A stretch of 64,000 nt of DNA, taken from positions 1 to 64,000 of the forward strand of contig NZ_CP018619.1 of assembly GCF_002849855.1 (NCBI RefSeq). The letters are read 5' to 3'. Positions 8,866 through 16,629 of this stretch are shown one piece after another (positions within the stretch are counted from its first letter, which is position 1; the number at the start of each line of letters is the position of its first letter). The notes under the pieces are model-generated. The model saw nothing but the letters and a program-made list of their open reading frames with translations, did no database searches and was not told the DNA's origin. The position numbers and the translations under genes are program-made. This DNA comes from Vibrio azureus. GTDB taxonomy: Bacteria > Pseudomonadota > Gammaproteobacteria > Enterobacterales > Vibrionaceae.

Positions 8866-8954
8866 TTAAGAATGCTTTCCAATTTCTCTCTGACTAAACA
8901 GAGGAAACCGCGACACGTTTCAGAAAGCCATTTAAGGGGGTTGCCCGTGTGCTT
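8866..8954 (-). repeat. Structured leader repeat, copy 1
   Basis: The 89-bp core is shared with copies 2-4, all in the same orientation. The most conserved block is GCGACACGTTTCAGAAAGCC in the other copies; here it reads CGCGACACGTTTCAGAAAGC. The stem TTTCTCTC paired with GAGGAAA is kept. The outer hairpins found in copies 2-4 (AGCGC/GCGCT and AACACT/AGTGTT) are absent here. It lies upstream of the relaxase operon in the direction of its transcription. Confidence 0.75.
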
Positions 8955-9379
8955 ATATGATATGAATTATTCTGGCGTAAACATATTCAAAGTAATTATA
9001 AAATGCAACTTAAACATCACATTTGTTGCATTTTTGTCGCTTACTTCGTCATTTAAGTATAAAAGTCACCAAAGATTTAAAGAGCTTCGATTGATAAGCC
9101 ACTTGATTGCATTGTTTTTTGGATAATAGATCACAAAAAAGTGCACCACAATAGAAAACCAATTGCATAAGGTAATGTTAAGCATTGCTTATTTACTAAG
9201 CATTAATAAATAAAACATAAAAATCAACAACTTGTAATATCAATTAACACTTTAATTACCTTTAAATTACAGTTAGTTTTTCAAGAAATTAATTCTAATC
9301 GATTGATAATTAATCATTATCTGGATAATCCTCTCTCATCCATCATGGCTTAGGCACTTGACATAGAAGTTCTGTTAAT

Positions 9380-9482
9380 AAAAAAAAGTCGGACTCATTG
9401 CGGTGAGTCCGACACAGGTGGCGCGAGTGGGTTGAAAGCGCCAAGGCTCAACGACATAAATGGGCTGGTTTTTAAAGAGCGT
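9380..9482 (-). ncRNA. Candidate small RNA of about 100 nt
   Basis: A consensus promoter (TTGACA, 17-bp spacer, TATTTT) at 9489-9517 should start transcription near 9482. A strong intrinsic terminator ends it: GTCGGACTCA and TGAGTCCGAC arms (9388-9413) followed by eight T. Between them there is a second stem, GGCGC/GCGCC. No open frame with a ribosome-binding site lies in it. A free-standing promoter-to-terminator unit of 100 nt, divergent from an XRE regulator, is typical of a regulatory RNA. Its target is unknown; complementarity to repB or tra leaders could be tested. Confidence 0.6.
9388..9413 (-). terminator. Intrinsic terminator of the candidate small RNA
   Basis: A perfect 10-bp stem (GTCGGACTCA/TGAGTCCGAC) with a 6-nt loop is followed on the minus strand by an uninterrupted T-run (9380-9387). 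Confidence 0.8.
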
Positions 9483-9488
9483 ATAGCT

Positions 9489-9517
9489 AAAATATACACG
9501 TATATCTTTATTGTCAA
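9489..9517 (-). promoter_or_regulatory. Sigma-70 promoter of the candidate small RNA, with operator
   Basis: The -35 TTGACA (9512-9517) and -10 TATTTT (9489-9494) are 17 bp apart. ATATAC-AC-GTATAT, a near-perfect palindrome, covers 9492-9505, that is the -10 and the spacer. An XRE-type dimer such as the product of the divergent gene at 9581 could bind there. Confidence 0.6.
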
Positions 9518-9580
9518 TTCTTTTAGTGGCAAACACCAGTTATGATCTCAATGTGATGGTATGACAACAGAGAAGAGAAA

Positions 9581-9898
9581 TTGCCTGATTCTAATTTACA
9601 AAAACGTTTAAAAGCTCTCGTTAGTTCAAGCACTTTAAGTCAATCCGAGATCGCTCGCAGATTAGGCGTAACACGAGGAAGTGTTAATCATTGGCTGAAT
9701 GGAGGTAGCATTTCAACTGATAACCTCTTATCACTATGTGCCCTTTTGAAAGTTGAAATTAGTGAATTAATTGGAAATGATTCCTTTATCGAGCTTGAAC
9801 CGCTTAAAGTTCGTGCAATTCAAATGATAAAAGAGCTACCTGATAAACATTATTATAAATTAGAGCACGTAATCAGTATTCTCGAAGATAAGGAATAG
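9581..9898 (+). CDS. XRE-family transcriptional regulator 1
   Basis: The protein has 105 residues from a TTG start preceded by AGAAGAGA. The first 65 residues are a Cro/CI-type helix-turn-helix: LSQSEIARRLGVTRGSVNHWLNGGSISTDNLLSLC. A short C-terminal part rich in charged residues follows. It is divergent from the candidate small RNA, and the palindrome ATATACACGTATAT lies between them, so it may repress both. A second, similar gene follows after 46 bp. Pairs of small XRE regulators near a replicon often control copy number, addiction or transfer, but no target is proven here. Confidence 0.8.
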   Translation: MPDSNLQKRLKALVSSSTLSQSEIARRLGVTRGSVNHWLNGGSISTDNLLSLCALLKVEISELIGNDSFIELEPLKVRAIQMIKELPDKHYYKLEHVISILEDKE

Positions 9899-9944
9899 CG
9901 ATTAAAAGCAGTTTGATAAACCTCTAGCTTTGTATGGAGTGGAA

Positions 9945-10253
9945 ATGGATAGTCTTGAAAAACGAGTACATAAAGCACTGCTTGAAAGCACCCTGAGTAA
10001 CTCAGAAATAGCACGTCGTTGTAAAGTTGCCCGTTCAACCATACCTTTGTGGAAAGAAGGAAGAGCTATTAGGAGTGATAATTTAGCGAAAGTCTGTGAG
10101 ATTCTCGGGATAGATGATTCCCTTGAACTGTCTTTGAGGCCGATACAAAAAAATCTCGTTAGAACTATATCAGCTCTACCTGAAGAGCATGACCATATAC
10201 TAAAGTCACTTGAAACGCTTCTACAAGCTCTCGACCAGAAATCAAACACATGA
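9945..10253 (+). CDS. XRE-family transcriptional regulator 2
   Basis: The protein has 102 residues from the ATG at 9945, which has GGAG five bases upstream. The helix-turn-helix is LSNSEIARRCKVARSTIPLWKEGRAIRSDNLAKVC, clearly paralogous to the preceding gene (same layout, and similar C-terminal motifs LEPLKVRAIQ versus LRPIQKNLVR). The two are probably co-transcribed. It ends just before a terminator shared with the convergent repB. A two-copy arrangement allows heterodimers or two operator specificities. Confidence 0.8.
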   Translation: MDSLEKRVHKALLESTLSNSEIARRCKVARSTIPLWKEGRAIRSDNLAKVCEILGIDDSLELSLRPIQKNLVRTISALPEEHDHILKSLETLLQALDQKSNT

Positions 10254-10330
10254 AAAGTAATGTGCTTCCTTGAAGAGCTTAGCTCTGTAAACTCGCAGAC
10301 ACATTTCTATGCTAGAAGGCAAGTAAACAT

Positions 10331-10356
10331 CCCTCACTTGCCGTTCAAAGTGAGGG
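10331..10356. terminator. Terminator between the XRE pair and repB
   Basis: A perfect stem CCCTCACTT/AAGTGAGGG lies between convergent genes, 5 bp beyond the repB stop codon. There is only a weak T-tract on either side, so it may work in both directions at moderate strength. Confidence 0.5.
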
Positions 10357-10360
10357 GTAA

Positions 10361-11410
10361 TTATCCCTCTAGGTTGTCCAAGTCCGCAATGGCCTCCTGA
10401 GCCTCTCTTAGTAAAGTGAAAAACTCACCACTAAGGTCATAGCCATCTGTTCCCATCTCAACCAGATTAGCTTTGAGATTGAGCACCTCATCCGTAGTTG
10501 GTATACAACGCTTTTCAGTGATATCTAGGTATGTTCTAAGTGCATCCTCATATTTCAACTCACCTTTTTCAGACGTCTTCGCAGGTCTATCTGATTGAGT
10601 CCACTTGAATAGGAACTTTATACCAACAACTTTTCTTCCATCTTTTACGTATGAGAAACCATAGTTACCTGTCTTCTCATCAATTTGGAAGCTGATCCTA
10701 GATTCCTTTTCGTCGATCTCCTGAATGGCTGGCTTTATAATTCTTTTTATAAAATTAGCATTAACAGCATAAGTCTTTTTCAAAATCTTACCCTGCTTAT
10801 CAAGTAAGCCAAAAAAGCCATGAAGCTCTTCAATACTCTGAGCATGAAGCTCTGTATGTGGAGATTTAAACCGACAAAGCATCGTGTATAGCCTTTTGCC
10901 ATGCTCAGTTTTTATTTTCCTGAAGGATTTGTGAGGGATCTGAGCGTGACCTTGTGAAATACCCAAGTACTCAGTGATCAACTCATCGTTCGGTTTGATT
11001 GTTAAAGTTCCATTTTGGTACTTAACACGTTTGAAAAGAGGAATAAAATCAAATGAGTTACCTTCATGAGTAACACCTATCTTCTTTTCAGATAAACGTT
11101 CTGATGGTTTGTAGAGGATGTTATATAGATCCTCCTTCTCTACACAAAACCAATCGCAAAGGATCTTGCTCTTGAATTCATAACTAGGTGATATTGGGGT
11201 CTTACCTGAAATAAAATCTTCCCATTGATCTTTGTGCAACCTAGACAACAGTAAAGCGAAAATATCATGTTCAACAGGTGAGAGTGATAGGCGAGAAAAG
11301 ACAAGTGCGTGGGATTTCTTGAAAAAGTCACTATGAATATCTGTAGATACAGCGCTAGTAATAGTACCTTCCTTATGTACTTTTGAATCCACAACCTCAT
11401 TCCGCTTCAT
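10361..11410 (-). CDS. repB: Plasmid replication initiator, Rep_3 superfamily
   Basis: The protein has 349 residues. The segment HALVFSRLSLSPVEHDIFALLLSRL starts the first winged-helix domain typical of Rep_3 initiators (RepA of pPS10, pi of R6K, RepE of F). KTEHGKRLYTMLCRF and FIKRIIKPAIQEIDEKE mark the second domain, which binds iterons. It acts with DnaA at the origin directly upstream. An inverted copy of the iteron (11411-11430) touches the start codon and includes the ribosome-binding region, so dimers of the protein should repress its own gene, as in related replicons. It is convergent with the XRE pair. Confidence 0.9.
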   Translation of the reverse strand: MKRNEVVDSKVHKEGTITSAVSTDIHSDFFKKSHALVFSRLSLSPVEHDIFALLLSRLHKDQWEDFISGKTPISPSYEFKSKILCDWFCVEKEDLYNILYKPSERLSEKKIGVTHEGNSFDFIPLFKRVKYQNGTLTIKPNDELITEYLGISQGHAQIPHKSFRKIKTEHGKRLYTMLCRFKSPHTELHAQSIEELHGFFGLLDKQGKILKKTYAVNANFIKRIIKPAIQEIDEKESRISFQIDEKTGNYGFSYVKDGRKVVGIKFLFKWTQSDRPAKTSEKGELKYEDALRTYLDITEKRCIPTTDEVLNLKANLVEMGTDGYDLSGEFFTLLREAQEAIADLDNLEG

Positions 11411-11430
11411 AACTATTACCTTTTACTCCG
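11411..11430 (-). promoter_or_regulatory. Inverted iteron (repB operator)
   Basis: CGGAGTAAAAGGTAATAGTT on the minus strand directly precedes the repB ATG. A second inverted copy lies at 11473-11491. Inverted half-iterons of this kind are autorepression sites in Rep_3 plasmids. Confidence 0.7.
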
Positions 11431-11497
11431 TTCAATCTTTAAAGATTACTTTTTGTCGCCAACTTTAGGTTAACTATGACTCTCTACTCCGCCCAAA

Positions 11498-11803
11498 TCG
11501 GAGTAAGAGGTCATTTAATTAGAATTATAGCCATAAAAACCGGAGTAACAAGTCATAGAATAACGATATCGGCATTTAGAATGCTCTTTTGCGGAGTAAA
11601 AGGTCATAGTTCATCAAATTCCCCACCAATTAGGCACACAAAGGGAAAAAAACTCACAGAAAATCAATACTTATCGGAGTAAATGGTTATAATTAGCGGA
11701 GCAAAAGGATCTAAAAGCAGGAGTAAGAGGTAATAGTTAGCGGAGTAAAACGATCTATTAACCGGAGTAATAAGATCTATTTAGCGGAGTAAAAAGTAAT
11801 AGT
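11498..11803 (+). repeat. Nine RepB iterons
   Basis: The consensus is CGGAGTAAAAGGTCATAGTT, starting near 11498, 11541, 11592, 11675, 11696, 11719, 11741, 11763 and 11785. The last five are spaced 22-23 bp, two helical turns, so RepB monomers would line up on one face. The first four are irregularly spaced. Confidence 0.88.
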
Positions 11804-11910
11804 TAACCTCTCAAGGCATTGAATATTAAAGAGAAAGTCGAATCTATATAGTATTATAGATCCTTATAGATCTTCATAAATAAAATATAACTATTATAGA
11901 GATGTGGAAA

Positions 11911-11919
11911 TGTGGATAA
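11911..11919 (+). promoter_or_regulatory. DnaA box
   Basis: TGTGGATAA is the exact complement of the consensus TTATCCACA. It lies at the far end of the AT-rich part of oriV, as expected for loading DnaA and the helicase. Confidence 0.75.
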
Positions 11920-12054
11920 CTAGAATTATCAATGAAATACACACATCAGATCTAGAAATACCGTAAAAAAAGATATGCAGAAAGACAAACTGTAGTGTAA
12001 AATGCAGGAATAAGGTATTTTTGCTAAAATGCTGCACAAACGGAGATTTCTAGC

Positions 12055-13257
12055 ATGTCTAATAATCACATCACAAGAATAGCTGAACGTTCTGTGAGAA
12101 TGTTATCTGCTTTAACAGATGAGATAAACAACCACAAAGCTGAATTTGATGTTGTTGACTTCTATCAGCACTATTCAAAAGCTAATGTTGCCAAATTACC
12201 AAAGCTGTCAAAAGCAATCGTAGACAAATCTGTAGCTGAGATGGAAGAAGCTGGTTATACGTTTTCAAAACGTAAAGCTGGAAGTACTCACGTTTATGCG
12301 ATGAGCATTCAAAATATTATCGACATCTACAAACATAGAGACATCCCTAAATATAGAGATCGTCATAAAGAAGCATTTATTGTCAACATAGCTAGTCTAA
12401 AAGGTGGTGTATCAAAGACTGTAAGTTCAGTGTCATTAGCACACGGTCTAAGAGCACATCCTCATTTATTGCACGAAGACTTAAGAATTCTTGTGATTGA
12501 TTTGGATCCTCAAGCTTCAGCGACAATGTTCTTGTCCCACAATTACGCTATTGGTTCAGTTGAGACCACAGCAGCACAAGCAATGCTCCAAGATGTAACT
12601 CGTGAAGAGCTTCTAGAAGAATTCATTGTTGAGTCTGGCGTTCCTGGAGTAGATGTGATACCTGCTTCGATTGAAGATGCATTTATAGCATCCAAATGGG
12701 AAACTCTCTGTGAAGAACACCTGCCAGGTCAAAACATTAATGAGATCCTTCAAACGAATATAATTAATAAAATAAATAAAGATTATGATTTTATATTCGT
12801 TGATAGCGGGCCACATTTAGATGCATTCCTCATCAATGCCCTATCCTCTGCAGACATTTTGATGACGCCAGTTCCTCCTGCTCAAGTAGACTTTCATAGT
12901 ACTTTGAAGTACTTATCGAGACTTCCTGAACTATTTTCAATCATTGAGGAAAGCGGCAACTCTCATGTTCCCAAGGCTAACATCGGCTTTATGTCTAAAT
13001 TAGCGAATAAAGCAGACCATAAACTTTGCCATAGTTTTGCGAAAGAAATCTTTGGTGGTGATATGTTAGATGCCGCTCTACCGCGTTTAGATGCTTTTGA
13101 AAGATGTGGTGAATCATTCGATACCGTAATTTCTGCTAATCCTGCAAACTATGCTGGTAGTGCTGATGCATTAAAAAATGCACGAGTTGCTACCGAAAAT
13201 TTCTCAAAAGCAGTATTCGACCGAATTGAATACATACGTTCTGAACAGGTAATGTGA
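12055..13257 (+). CDS. parA: Type Ia partition ATPase ParA
   Basis: The protein has 400 residues. The N-terminal 100 residues are a DNA-binding region that lets ParA repress its own promoter, as in P1 and F. The ATPase begins with the deviant Walker A motif SLKGGVSKT (about 114-122), followed by VIDLDPQASATMFL and FVDSGPHLDAFL. It pulls plasmid copies apart together with ParB and parS. The length of 400 and the N-terminal extension place it in the P1-like subgroup. parB follows 1 bp later. Just upstream are two short direct repeats (TAAAATGC followed by AGGA or TGCA) that may belong to its operator. Confidence 0.92.
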   Translation: MSNNHITRIAERSVRMLSALTDEINNHKAEFDVVDFYQHYSKANVAKLPKLSKAIVDKSVAEMEEAGYTFSKRKAGSTHVYAMSIQNIIDIYKHRDIPKYRDRHKEAFIVNIASLKGGVSKTVSSVSLAHGLRAHPHLLHEDLRILVIDLDPQASATMFLSHNYAIGSVETTAAQAMLQDVTREELLEEFIVESGVPGVDVIPASIEDAFIASKWETLCEEHLPGQNINEILQTNIINKINKDYDFIFVDSGPHLDAFLINALSSADILMTPVPPAQVDFHSTLKYLSRLPELFSIIEESGNSHVPKANIGFMSKLANKADHKLCHSFAKEIFGGDMLDAALPRLDAFERCGESFDTVISANPANYAGSADALKNARVATENFSKAVFDRIEYIRSEQVM

Positions 13258-13258
13258 A

Positions 13259-14227
13259 ATGAAAAATCGTAAAACTATAGGTAGAACTCTTGCTACAAAA
13301 GAATTGATCAGTAAGTCAAATTCCTCAGAACCACATTCACAAACTTTCACCTTGGCATCTGGAAAAAAAGCGACCTTTAAGTTAAAGCATATTGATGCAA
13401 ACCGACTCAAAGAAGTAACTTTCGTTGAGATGTCTACGAATGGGCGTGACCAGAGTGCATTAACTGAAGCTGCAGTATCCGATATCACACGTACTCTTGG
13501 GCTGAATCAATTCTTCCCTGCGATTGGCCGCAGTTGTGACGACAGGCGAATTGAGATCCTCGATGGCTCTCGCCGTCGTGCTGCAGCTATATTCATAAAC
13601 ACTGGGCTAGACGTTTTAGTAACAGATGAACACCTAACGGTAGCAGATGCTCGTCAACTTGCGGCAGATATTCAAACTGCTCGAGAGCACAACTTACGTG
13701 AAATTGGTTTGCGTTTAACTATTCTGCGTGACAATGGCATGGACCAGAAAGATATTGCCTTAAGTGAGGGGATGTCGGCTGCTAAAGTAAGTAGAGCGAT
13801 ACAAGCAGCATCAGTTCCTCAATCTATGCTGGAACTGTTTCCTGTTCAGTCAGAACTCACCTACCCTGACTATAAGATGTTATTAGAACTTGATAAGGCT
13901 TATTCAGAAAGGCAATTAGATTTATCTGCTTTAGTACAATCGGTTGGTGTTCAGCTAGAAAAGGTAGACTCTCAACTGCCAGCTGAGCAGTATAAAGATG
14001 TGTTAATCAAGTTATACAAGGCTGAGGCACAGCTACAGCTCTCCGTACCTAAAAAAGCTAAAGTCATCACTAAGCAGTTAAGAGACTTTCAGGAAAAAGA
14101 CAAATTTGCGCGTCGAAAAGAAGGCAATAGAACGGTGAATTATGAATTTAGTCGTATGCCAAAAAGCCTTATTAAAGAAATAGACGAGGCGGTTGCCCAG
14201 TTACTGAAACAGCATTTTGATGATTAA
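13259..14227 (+). CDS. parB: Partition protein ParB, P1-like
   Basis: The protein has 322 residues. It has the ParB/Spo0J nuclease-like fold with ILDGSRRRAAAIF, followed by a helix-turn-helix (MDQKDIALSEGMSAAKVSRAIQAAS) and a C-terminal dimerisation domain. In P1 the latter binds the B boxes of parS while the helix-turn-helix binds the A boxes. The parS found directly downstream has both box types in P1-like form, which agrees with this assignment. It is co-transcribed with parA. Confidence 0.92.
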   Translation: MKNRKTIGRTLATKELISKSNSSEPHSQTFTLASGKKATFKLKHIDANRLKEVTFVEMSTNGRDQSALTEAAVSDITRTLGLNQFFPAIGRSCDDRRIEILDGSRRRAAAIFINTGLDVLVTDEHLTVADARQLAADIQTAREHNLREIGLRLTILRDNGMDQKDIALSEGMSAAKVSRAIQAASVPQSMLELFPVQSELTYPDYKMLLELDKAYSERQLDLSALVQSVGVQLEKVDSQLPAEQYKDVLIKLYKAEAQLQLSVPKKAKVITKQLRDFQEKDKFARRKEGNRTVNYEFSRMPKSLIKEIDEAVAQLLKQHFDD

Positions 14228-14229
14228 GT

Positions 14230-14316
14230 TTCTCCACTTTGATTTCGTTTTTAAGTTATTGTTTTTAAAGGCTTTTTGTTTTATTTTGGTTTGGATTTCA
14301 GGGTGAAATCGCCACT
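14230..14316 (+). promoter_or_regulatory. parS: P1-type centromere parS
   Basis: ATTTCAGGGTGAAATCGCCA (14295-14314) joins a perfect inverted A-box pair ATTTCA/TGAAAT to a B box TCGCCA, nearly identical to the right arm of phage P1 parS as I remember it. Upstream, TCTCCACTTTGATTTCG (14231-14247) mirrors the left arm with degenerate B and A boxes. Between them is an AT-rich bend region with TGTTTTTAAAG, where P1 has its IHF site. Confidence 0.8.
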
Positions 14317-14449
14317 TTTAAGTATTGCGATGAATCCCTTTCCCTTTTTGGATAGGGCTTTTCCCTTGGGGAAAACCCTTCCCTTGTCCCTTTACCCTTT
14401 GGCGCAGCCTCCCTTTTCTTGTTCATTGGGTACACAAGCAAATAAAAAA
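14317..14449. other. Pyrimidine-rich segment with CCCTT repeats
   Basis: CCCTTTCCCTTTTTGGATAG and many further CCCTT words alternate with two GGGG runs in about 100 bp after parS. There is no gene. The function is unknown; a spacer between parS and the convergent operon is the simplest view. Confidence 0.4.
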
Positions 14450-14469
14450 GGAGAGCATTACTGCCCTCC
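14444..14469 (-). terminator. Terminator of the radC operon
   Basis: On the minus strand GGAGGGCAGTAATGCTCTCC folds into a stem followed by TTTTTTATTTG. It closes the operon that runs from 16331 to 14531. Confidence 0.7.
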
Positions 14470-14530
14470 CCTTCTAATCGGTTTAATTTTTATATTCTAG
14501 CTCTTCACTTTTTTGAACGTTTTTTTACGC

Positions 14531-14956
14531 TCAGTACTGGTTGAACTTTGCATCCAGTAATTGAAAGTGGATGTAATGAAAGGTACAGGTACCTTTTGGT
14601 AAGAATATAAGATTAAACAGTTCTAAAACCTCTTTTTTCAATAGTATTAATTTTAGTTCTGTTACCGAACTAGCATTAATATAAGGCTTGTTTTTCAATT
14701 CTTGGCGCAATTGCTCGAGAATTGAATGAGCTTTGAAGGCAGAGCTTAAGTCTTCGCAGCTAATATTCATGTCATAGTCATCGATAAACTCACAAAGGTT
14801 ACGAACCTCGTGAAAATCACAGTGAGAACAATTTAGCGTTTCACGTTGATTGAGCACATCACCAAGTCTTTTATCGTCTTGTAGATTTTCTGCCTTATCG
14901 TGCACTAAGTTAAAGTTACTCAGAAAAGTAACTTGTATGTTTAAATTTTGGCTCAT
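14531..14956 (-). CDS. Last gene of the radC operon, function unknown
   Basis: The protein has 141 residues. It is acidic, with a Cys/His cluster near residue 48 (CSHCDFHEVRNLC) that could bind a metal. I do not recognise it. It is the fourth gene of an operon driven by leader repeat copy 2, behind a RadC homologue and a DUF6573 protein. Its ATG is preceded by a two-hairpin element like those of the other genes here. Confidence 0.6.
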   Translation of the reverse strand: MSQNLNIQVTFLSNFNLVHDKAENLQDDKRLGDVLNQRETLNCSHCDFHEVRNLCEFIDDYDMNISCEDLSSAFKAHSILEQLRQELKNKPYINASSVTELKLILLKKEVLELFNLIFLPKGTCTFHYIHFQLLDAKFNQY

Positions 14957-15030
14957 AGATATGCCCTAATCTCAAATTCTAAAAAGGACAATACCTAGCC
15001 ATAAGGACATGTATTGCCCTTATGGGTTAA
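14957..15030 (-). promoter_or_regulatory. Two-hairpin start-site switch before the 141-residue gene
   Basis: Hairpin 1 is CCATAAGG/CCTTATGG with GGGCAATACATGT in its loop. Hairpin 2 pairs AGGTATTGTCCT with AGGGCATATCT, burying the AGGG ribosome-binding site. GGGCAATAC of hairpin 1 is also complementary (one G-U) to GTATTGTCC of hairpin 2, so the two folds can exclude each other. Confidence 0.55.
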
Positions 15031-15053
15031 GTTTTTTGTTGAGGTGCTAGTTA

Positions 15054-15578
15054 TTAAACCCAGCCCCTCTCAGCAAATGAAATTACGGTTTCACCAACAA
15101 TGAAGTGATCCAGCACTCTCACATCAATCATGCTTAATGCATCTTGTAGTTTTCGAGTAATGCGTTTGTCAGCTTGACTTGGTTCAGCGATGCCACTTGG
15201 ATGATTATGACAAAATATCACTGCAGCCGCGTTCCACATTAGGGTGTGTTTTACAACCTCACGAGGATAAACAGAAGCAGCATCAATTGTGCCATAAAAC
15301 AACGTCTCAAATTTAATGATCCGATGTTGATTATCTAAAAACAGCACACCAAATACTTCTCTTTCTATGCCTTGTAAAAGGCCAGAGAGAATATGCTTTG
15401 TGTGTTCAGGACTACTCAAAGCTTCACCTTTAGCAAAACTGTCAGCAGCCATTGCGTGGGCAATTTCTAGTAACTCTTGAGGTGTCACAGGCTGAGTAAG
15501 CTTGTAGTAGTGTTCTGAAAAATCATTAACTTCAAGTTTTAGTAGCTTTCCATTACCGTAAGAGTTTTTGTAATTCAT
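15054..15578 (-). CDS. radC: RadC/JAB-domain protein
   Basis: The protein has 174 residues from the ATG at 15578, which has GGAG five bases upstream. The second half is the RadC MPN+ domain with a JAMM-type metal site (FCHNHPSG, then ADKRITRKL) and the closing block [19 protein letters not shown]. Chromosomal RadC is about 220 residues; plasmid and ICE homologues are shorter and lack the N-terminal helix-hairpin-helix. They occur commonly beside anti-restriction genes in conjugative leading regions. The biochemical role is still debated. The ribosome-binding site is inside a perfect 7-bp stem. Confidence 0.88.
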   Translation of the reverse strand: MNYKNSYGNGKLLKLEVNDFSEHYYKLTQPVTPQELLEIAHAMAADSFAKGEALSSPEHTKHILSGLLQGIEREVFGVLFLDNQHRIIKFETLFYGTIDAASVYPREVVKHTLMWNAAAVIFCHNHPSGIAEPSQADKRITRKLQDALSMIDVRVLDHFIVGETVISFAERGWV

Positions 15579-15626
15579 AAGGGCTCCAAAGTAAAATGGA
15601 GCCCCCATGAGGAGCCCCATGGGTGA
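15579..15626 (-). promoter_or_regulatory. Start-site hairpins before radC
   Basis: GGGCTCC-ATTTTACTTT-GGAGCCC is a perfect stem whose 3' arm holds the GGAG ribosome-binding site. A second stem CCCATG/CATGGG lies just upstream, and its loop holds another GGGCTCC that could replace the 5' arm. Here the two arms are copies, not complements, unlike the other elements of this family. Confidence 0.5.
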
Positions 15627-15656
15627 GTGAAGTGGTTGTCTATCTAATCGATGGAC

Positions 15657-16067
15657 TTATGACTCAATGTATTTCAAAACTTCTTCTTTCGTCGTAATGA
15701 TTAACATCGGTATTTTTTCATTGCTGAGTTCAATGCTGCAAAATAAATCGACAGGCTGATTAATGTAGATGCTATCCACTGTTGGCGGTTTGCAAACGGT
15801 GAACGTAACCTGCGAGGATTCTGGCACTTTCCGTGCTGCTCTCCAGGCAAGCTTTAGCAACTGACGTATCAAGCTGTCTTGCGAGCATTCTTGAAGTGTT
15901 TCAGGAACATTAACAACGGTGTTAAATGCCAACCGACTGATGCCAGTGCATTCAAAGTAGAAACCCGCTTCTTTGGCTTGGTTTGTGATATCCACAAAAT
16001 CCAATGCCTCCACCTCTAAGGTTTTCTCTTTGATGTGCTTTGAGAATTGCGGTTGTATTTTTTCCAT
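15657..16067 (-). CDS. DUF6573-family protein
   Basis: The protein has 136 residues. The order VDITNQAKEAGFYFECTGIS, then LLKLAWRAARKVPES, then VTFTVCKPP and a strand-rich end with KIPMLIITTKEEV matches DUF6573, a family found on phages and conjugative elements near anti-restriction genes. Function is unknown. It is the second gene of the operon behind leader repeat copy 2. Its ribosome-binding site AAGGAGT is in a hairpin. Confidence 0.65.
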   Translation of the reverse strand: MEKIQPQFSKHIKEKTLEVEALDFVDITNQAKEAGFYFECTGISRLAFNTVVNVPETLQECSQDSLIRQLLKLAWRAARKVPESSQVTFTVCKPPTVDSIYINQPVDLFCSIELSNEKIPMLIITTKEEVLKYIES

Positions 16068-16120
16068 AAAATGACTCCTTAATAAAGGGAGTCATCCCTC
16101 TAGGAAATGAACTCCCTAGA
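16068..16120 (-). promoter_or_regulatory. Two-hairpin start-site switch before the DUF6573 gene
   Basis: Hairpin 1 is CCTCTAGG/CCTAGAGG around GGGAGTTCAT. Hairpin 2 is GACTCC/GGAGTC, sequestering the AAGGAG ribosome-binding site. GGGAGTTCAT can pair with ATGACTCCC of hairpin 2 with a single bulge, which would free the start site. Confidence 0.55.
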
Positions 16121-16148
16121 GGTAAGTAATGGTTACAGGTTGTTGTGG

Positions 16149-16331
16149 TTAAGCTCTATTTGCTAGTTTTTTTGCATACCACATAATGAATATGGGTAAA
16201 TAATTGCGCTTGATGAGCGACAAATATGCAGAAAAGTAAGCGGTAGAGATGTTACTGCTTACGACTAGCCAAAGGACAGTGAGTAAGAGACCCCAAAAAA
16301 CCACGTTAACGAGTAAAGTTGAAAAGTCCAT
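16149..16331 (-). CDS. Small membrane protein, first gene after leader copy 2
   Basis: The protein has 60 residues from the ATG at 16331; a longer frame starting at 16406 is less likely because AGGAG precedes 16331 and the upstream codons belong to the hairpin leader. One long hydrophobic helix (FSTLLVNVVFWGLLLTVLWL) is followed by a short basic tail. Single-helix proteins of this kind are common in leading regions and may act at the membrane, but I cannot name a function. Confidence 0.55.
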   Translation of the reverse strand: MDFSTLLVNVVFWGLLLTVLWLVVSSNISTAYFSAYLSLIKRNYLPIFIMWYAKKLANRA

Positions 16332-16394
16332 GTGTTGCTCCTGTAATACAAACAGGGAACACTTGCCCACAGGGAAAGGTTCCCTGGTGGGTGG
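16332..16394 (-). promoter_or_regulatory. Two-hairpin start-site switch before the 60-residue gene
   Basis: Hairpin 1 is CCACCAGGGAA/TTCCCTGTGG. Hairpin 2 pairs GTGTTCCCTGT with ACAGGAGCAACAC, covering the AGGAG site. CAGGGAAC of hairpin 1 is an exact complement of GTTCCCTG in hairpin 2. Confidence 0.6.
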
Positions 16395-16397
16395 TGA

Positions 16398-16580
16398 TAG
16401 CGCCAAAGCTTGCGCTAAGGGCAGTTAAAGAATGCTTTCCAATTTCTTTCTTGCTAAGCAGAAAGAAATCGCGACACGTTTCAGAAAGCCATTTAAGGGG
16501 GTTGCCCGTGTGCTTAACACTTTACGTCAGTGTTCAACGAAAACGGCCCGAGGTTAATTGAGTTTAGGGAGGATTGTCAA
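16398..16580 (-). repeat. Structured leader repeat, copy 2 (full length)
   Basis: This 183-bp copy is nearly identical to copy 4 over its whole length. On the minus strand it starts with TTGACAATCC (a -35-like hexamer, with a poor TTAACC 17 bp on). Hairpins: AACACT/AGTGTT, TTTCTTTC/GAAAGAAA, AGCGC/GCGCT. In the second stem, copies 1, 3 and 4 have TTTCTCTC with GAGGAAA, so both sides changed together. Confidence 0.8.
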
Positions 16581-16629
16581 CCACTTAAAAGAAACAAATT
16601 GTCCAGATGAATTGTGTTAAGTTTCATAA

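Larger units (their letters stand above)
8594..9580. other. Relaxase upstream region, about 990 bp, possible oriT location
   Basis: No protein gene is supported here. It holds the LexA-controlled promoter, leader repeat copy 1 (8866-8954), a strongly AT-rich segment (about 8960-9340) and a candidate small RNA (9380-9482). oriT of MobH systems often lies near the relaxase gene, so the AT-rich part is a reasonable place to look, but I cannot point to a nic site. Confidence 0.45.
11411..11960. other. Plasmid origin of replication (oriV)
   Basis: The parts lie in the usual order: two inverted iterons at the repB promoter, nine direct iterons (11498-11803), an AT-rich stretch with repeated TATAGATC-like words (11815-11900), and a perfect DnaA box TGTGGATAA (11911-11919). 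A perfect palindrome AATCTTTAAAGATT lies in the repB promoter at about 11438-11451. Confidence 0.88.

Noticed and set aside
8833-9126. 97-codon plus-strand open frame
   Set aside because: It runs through leader repeat copy 1, has no ribosome-binding site, and similar frames across the other repeat copies are not conserved.
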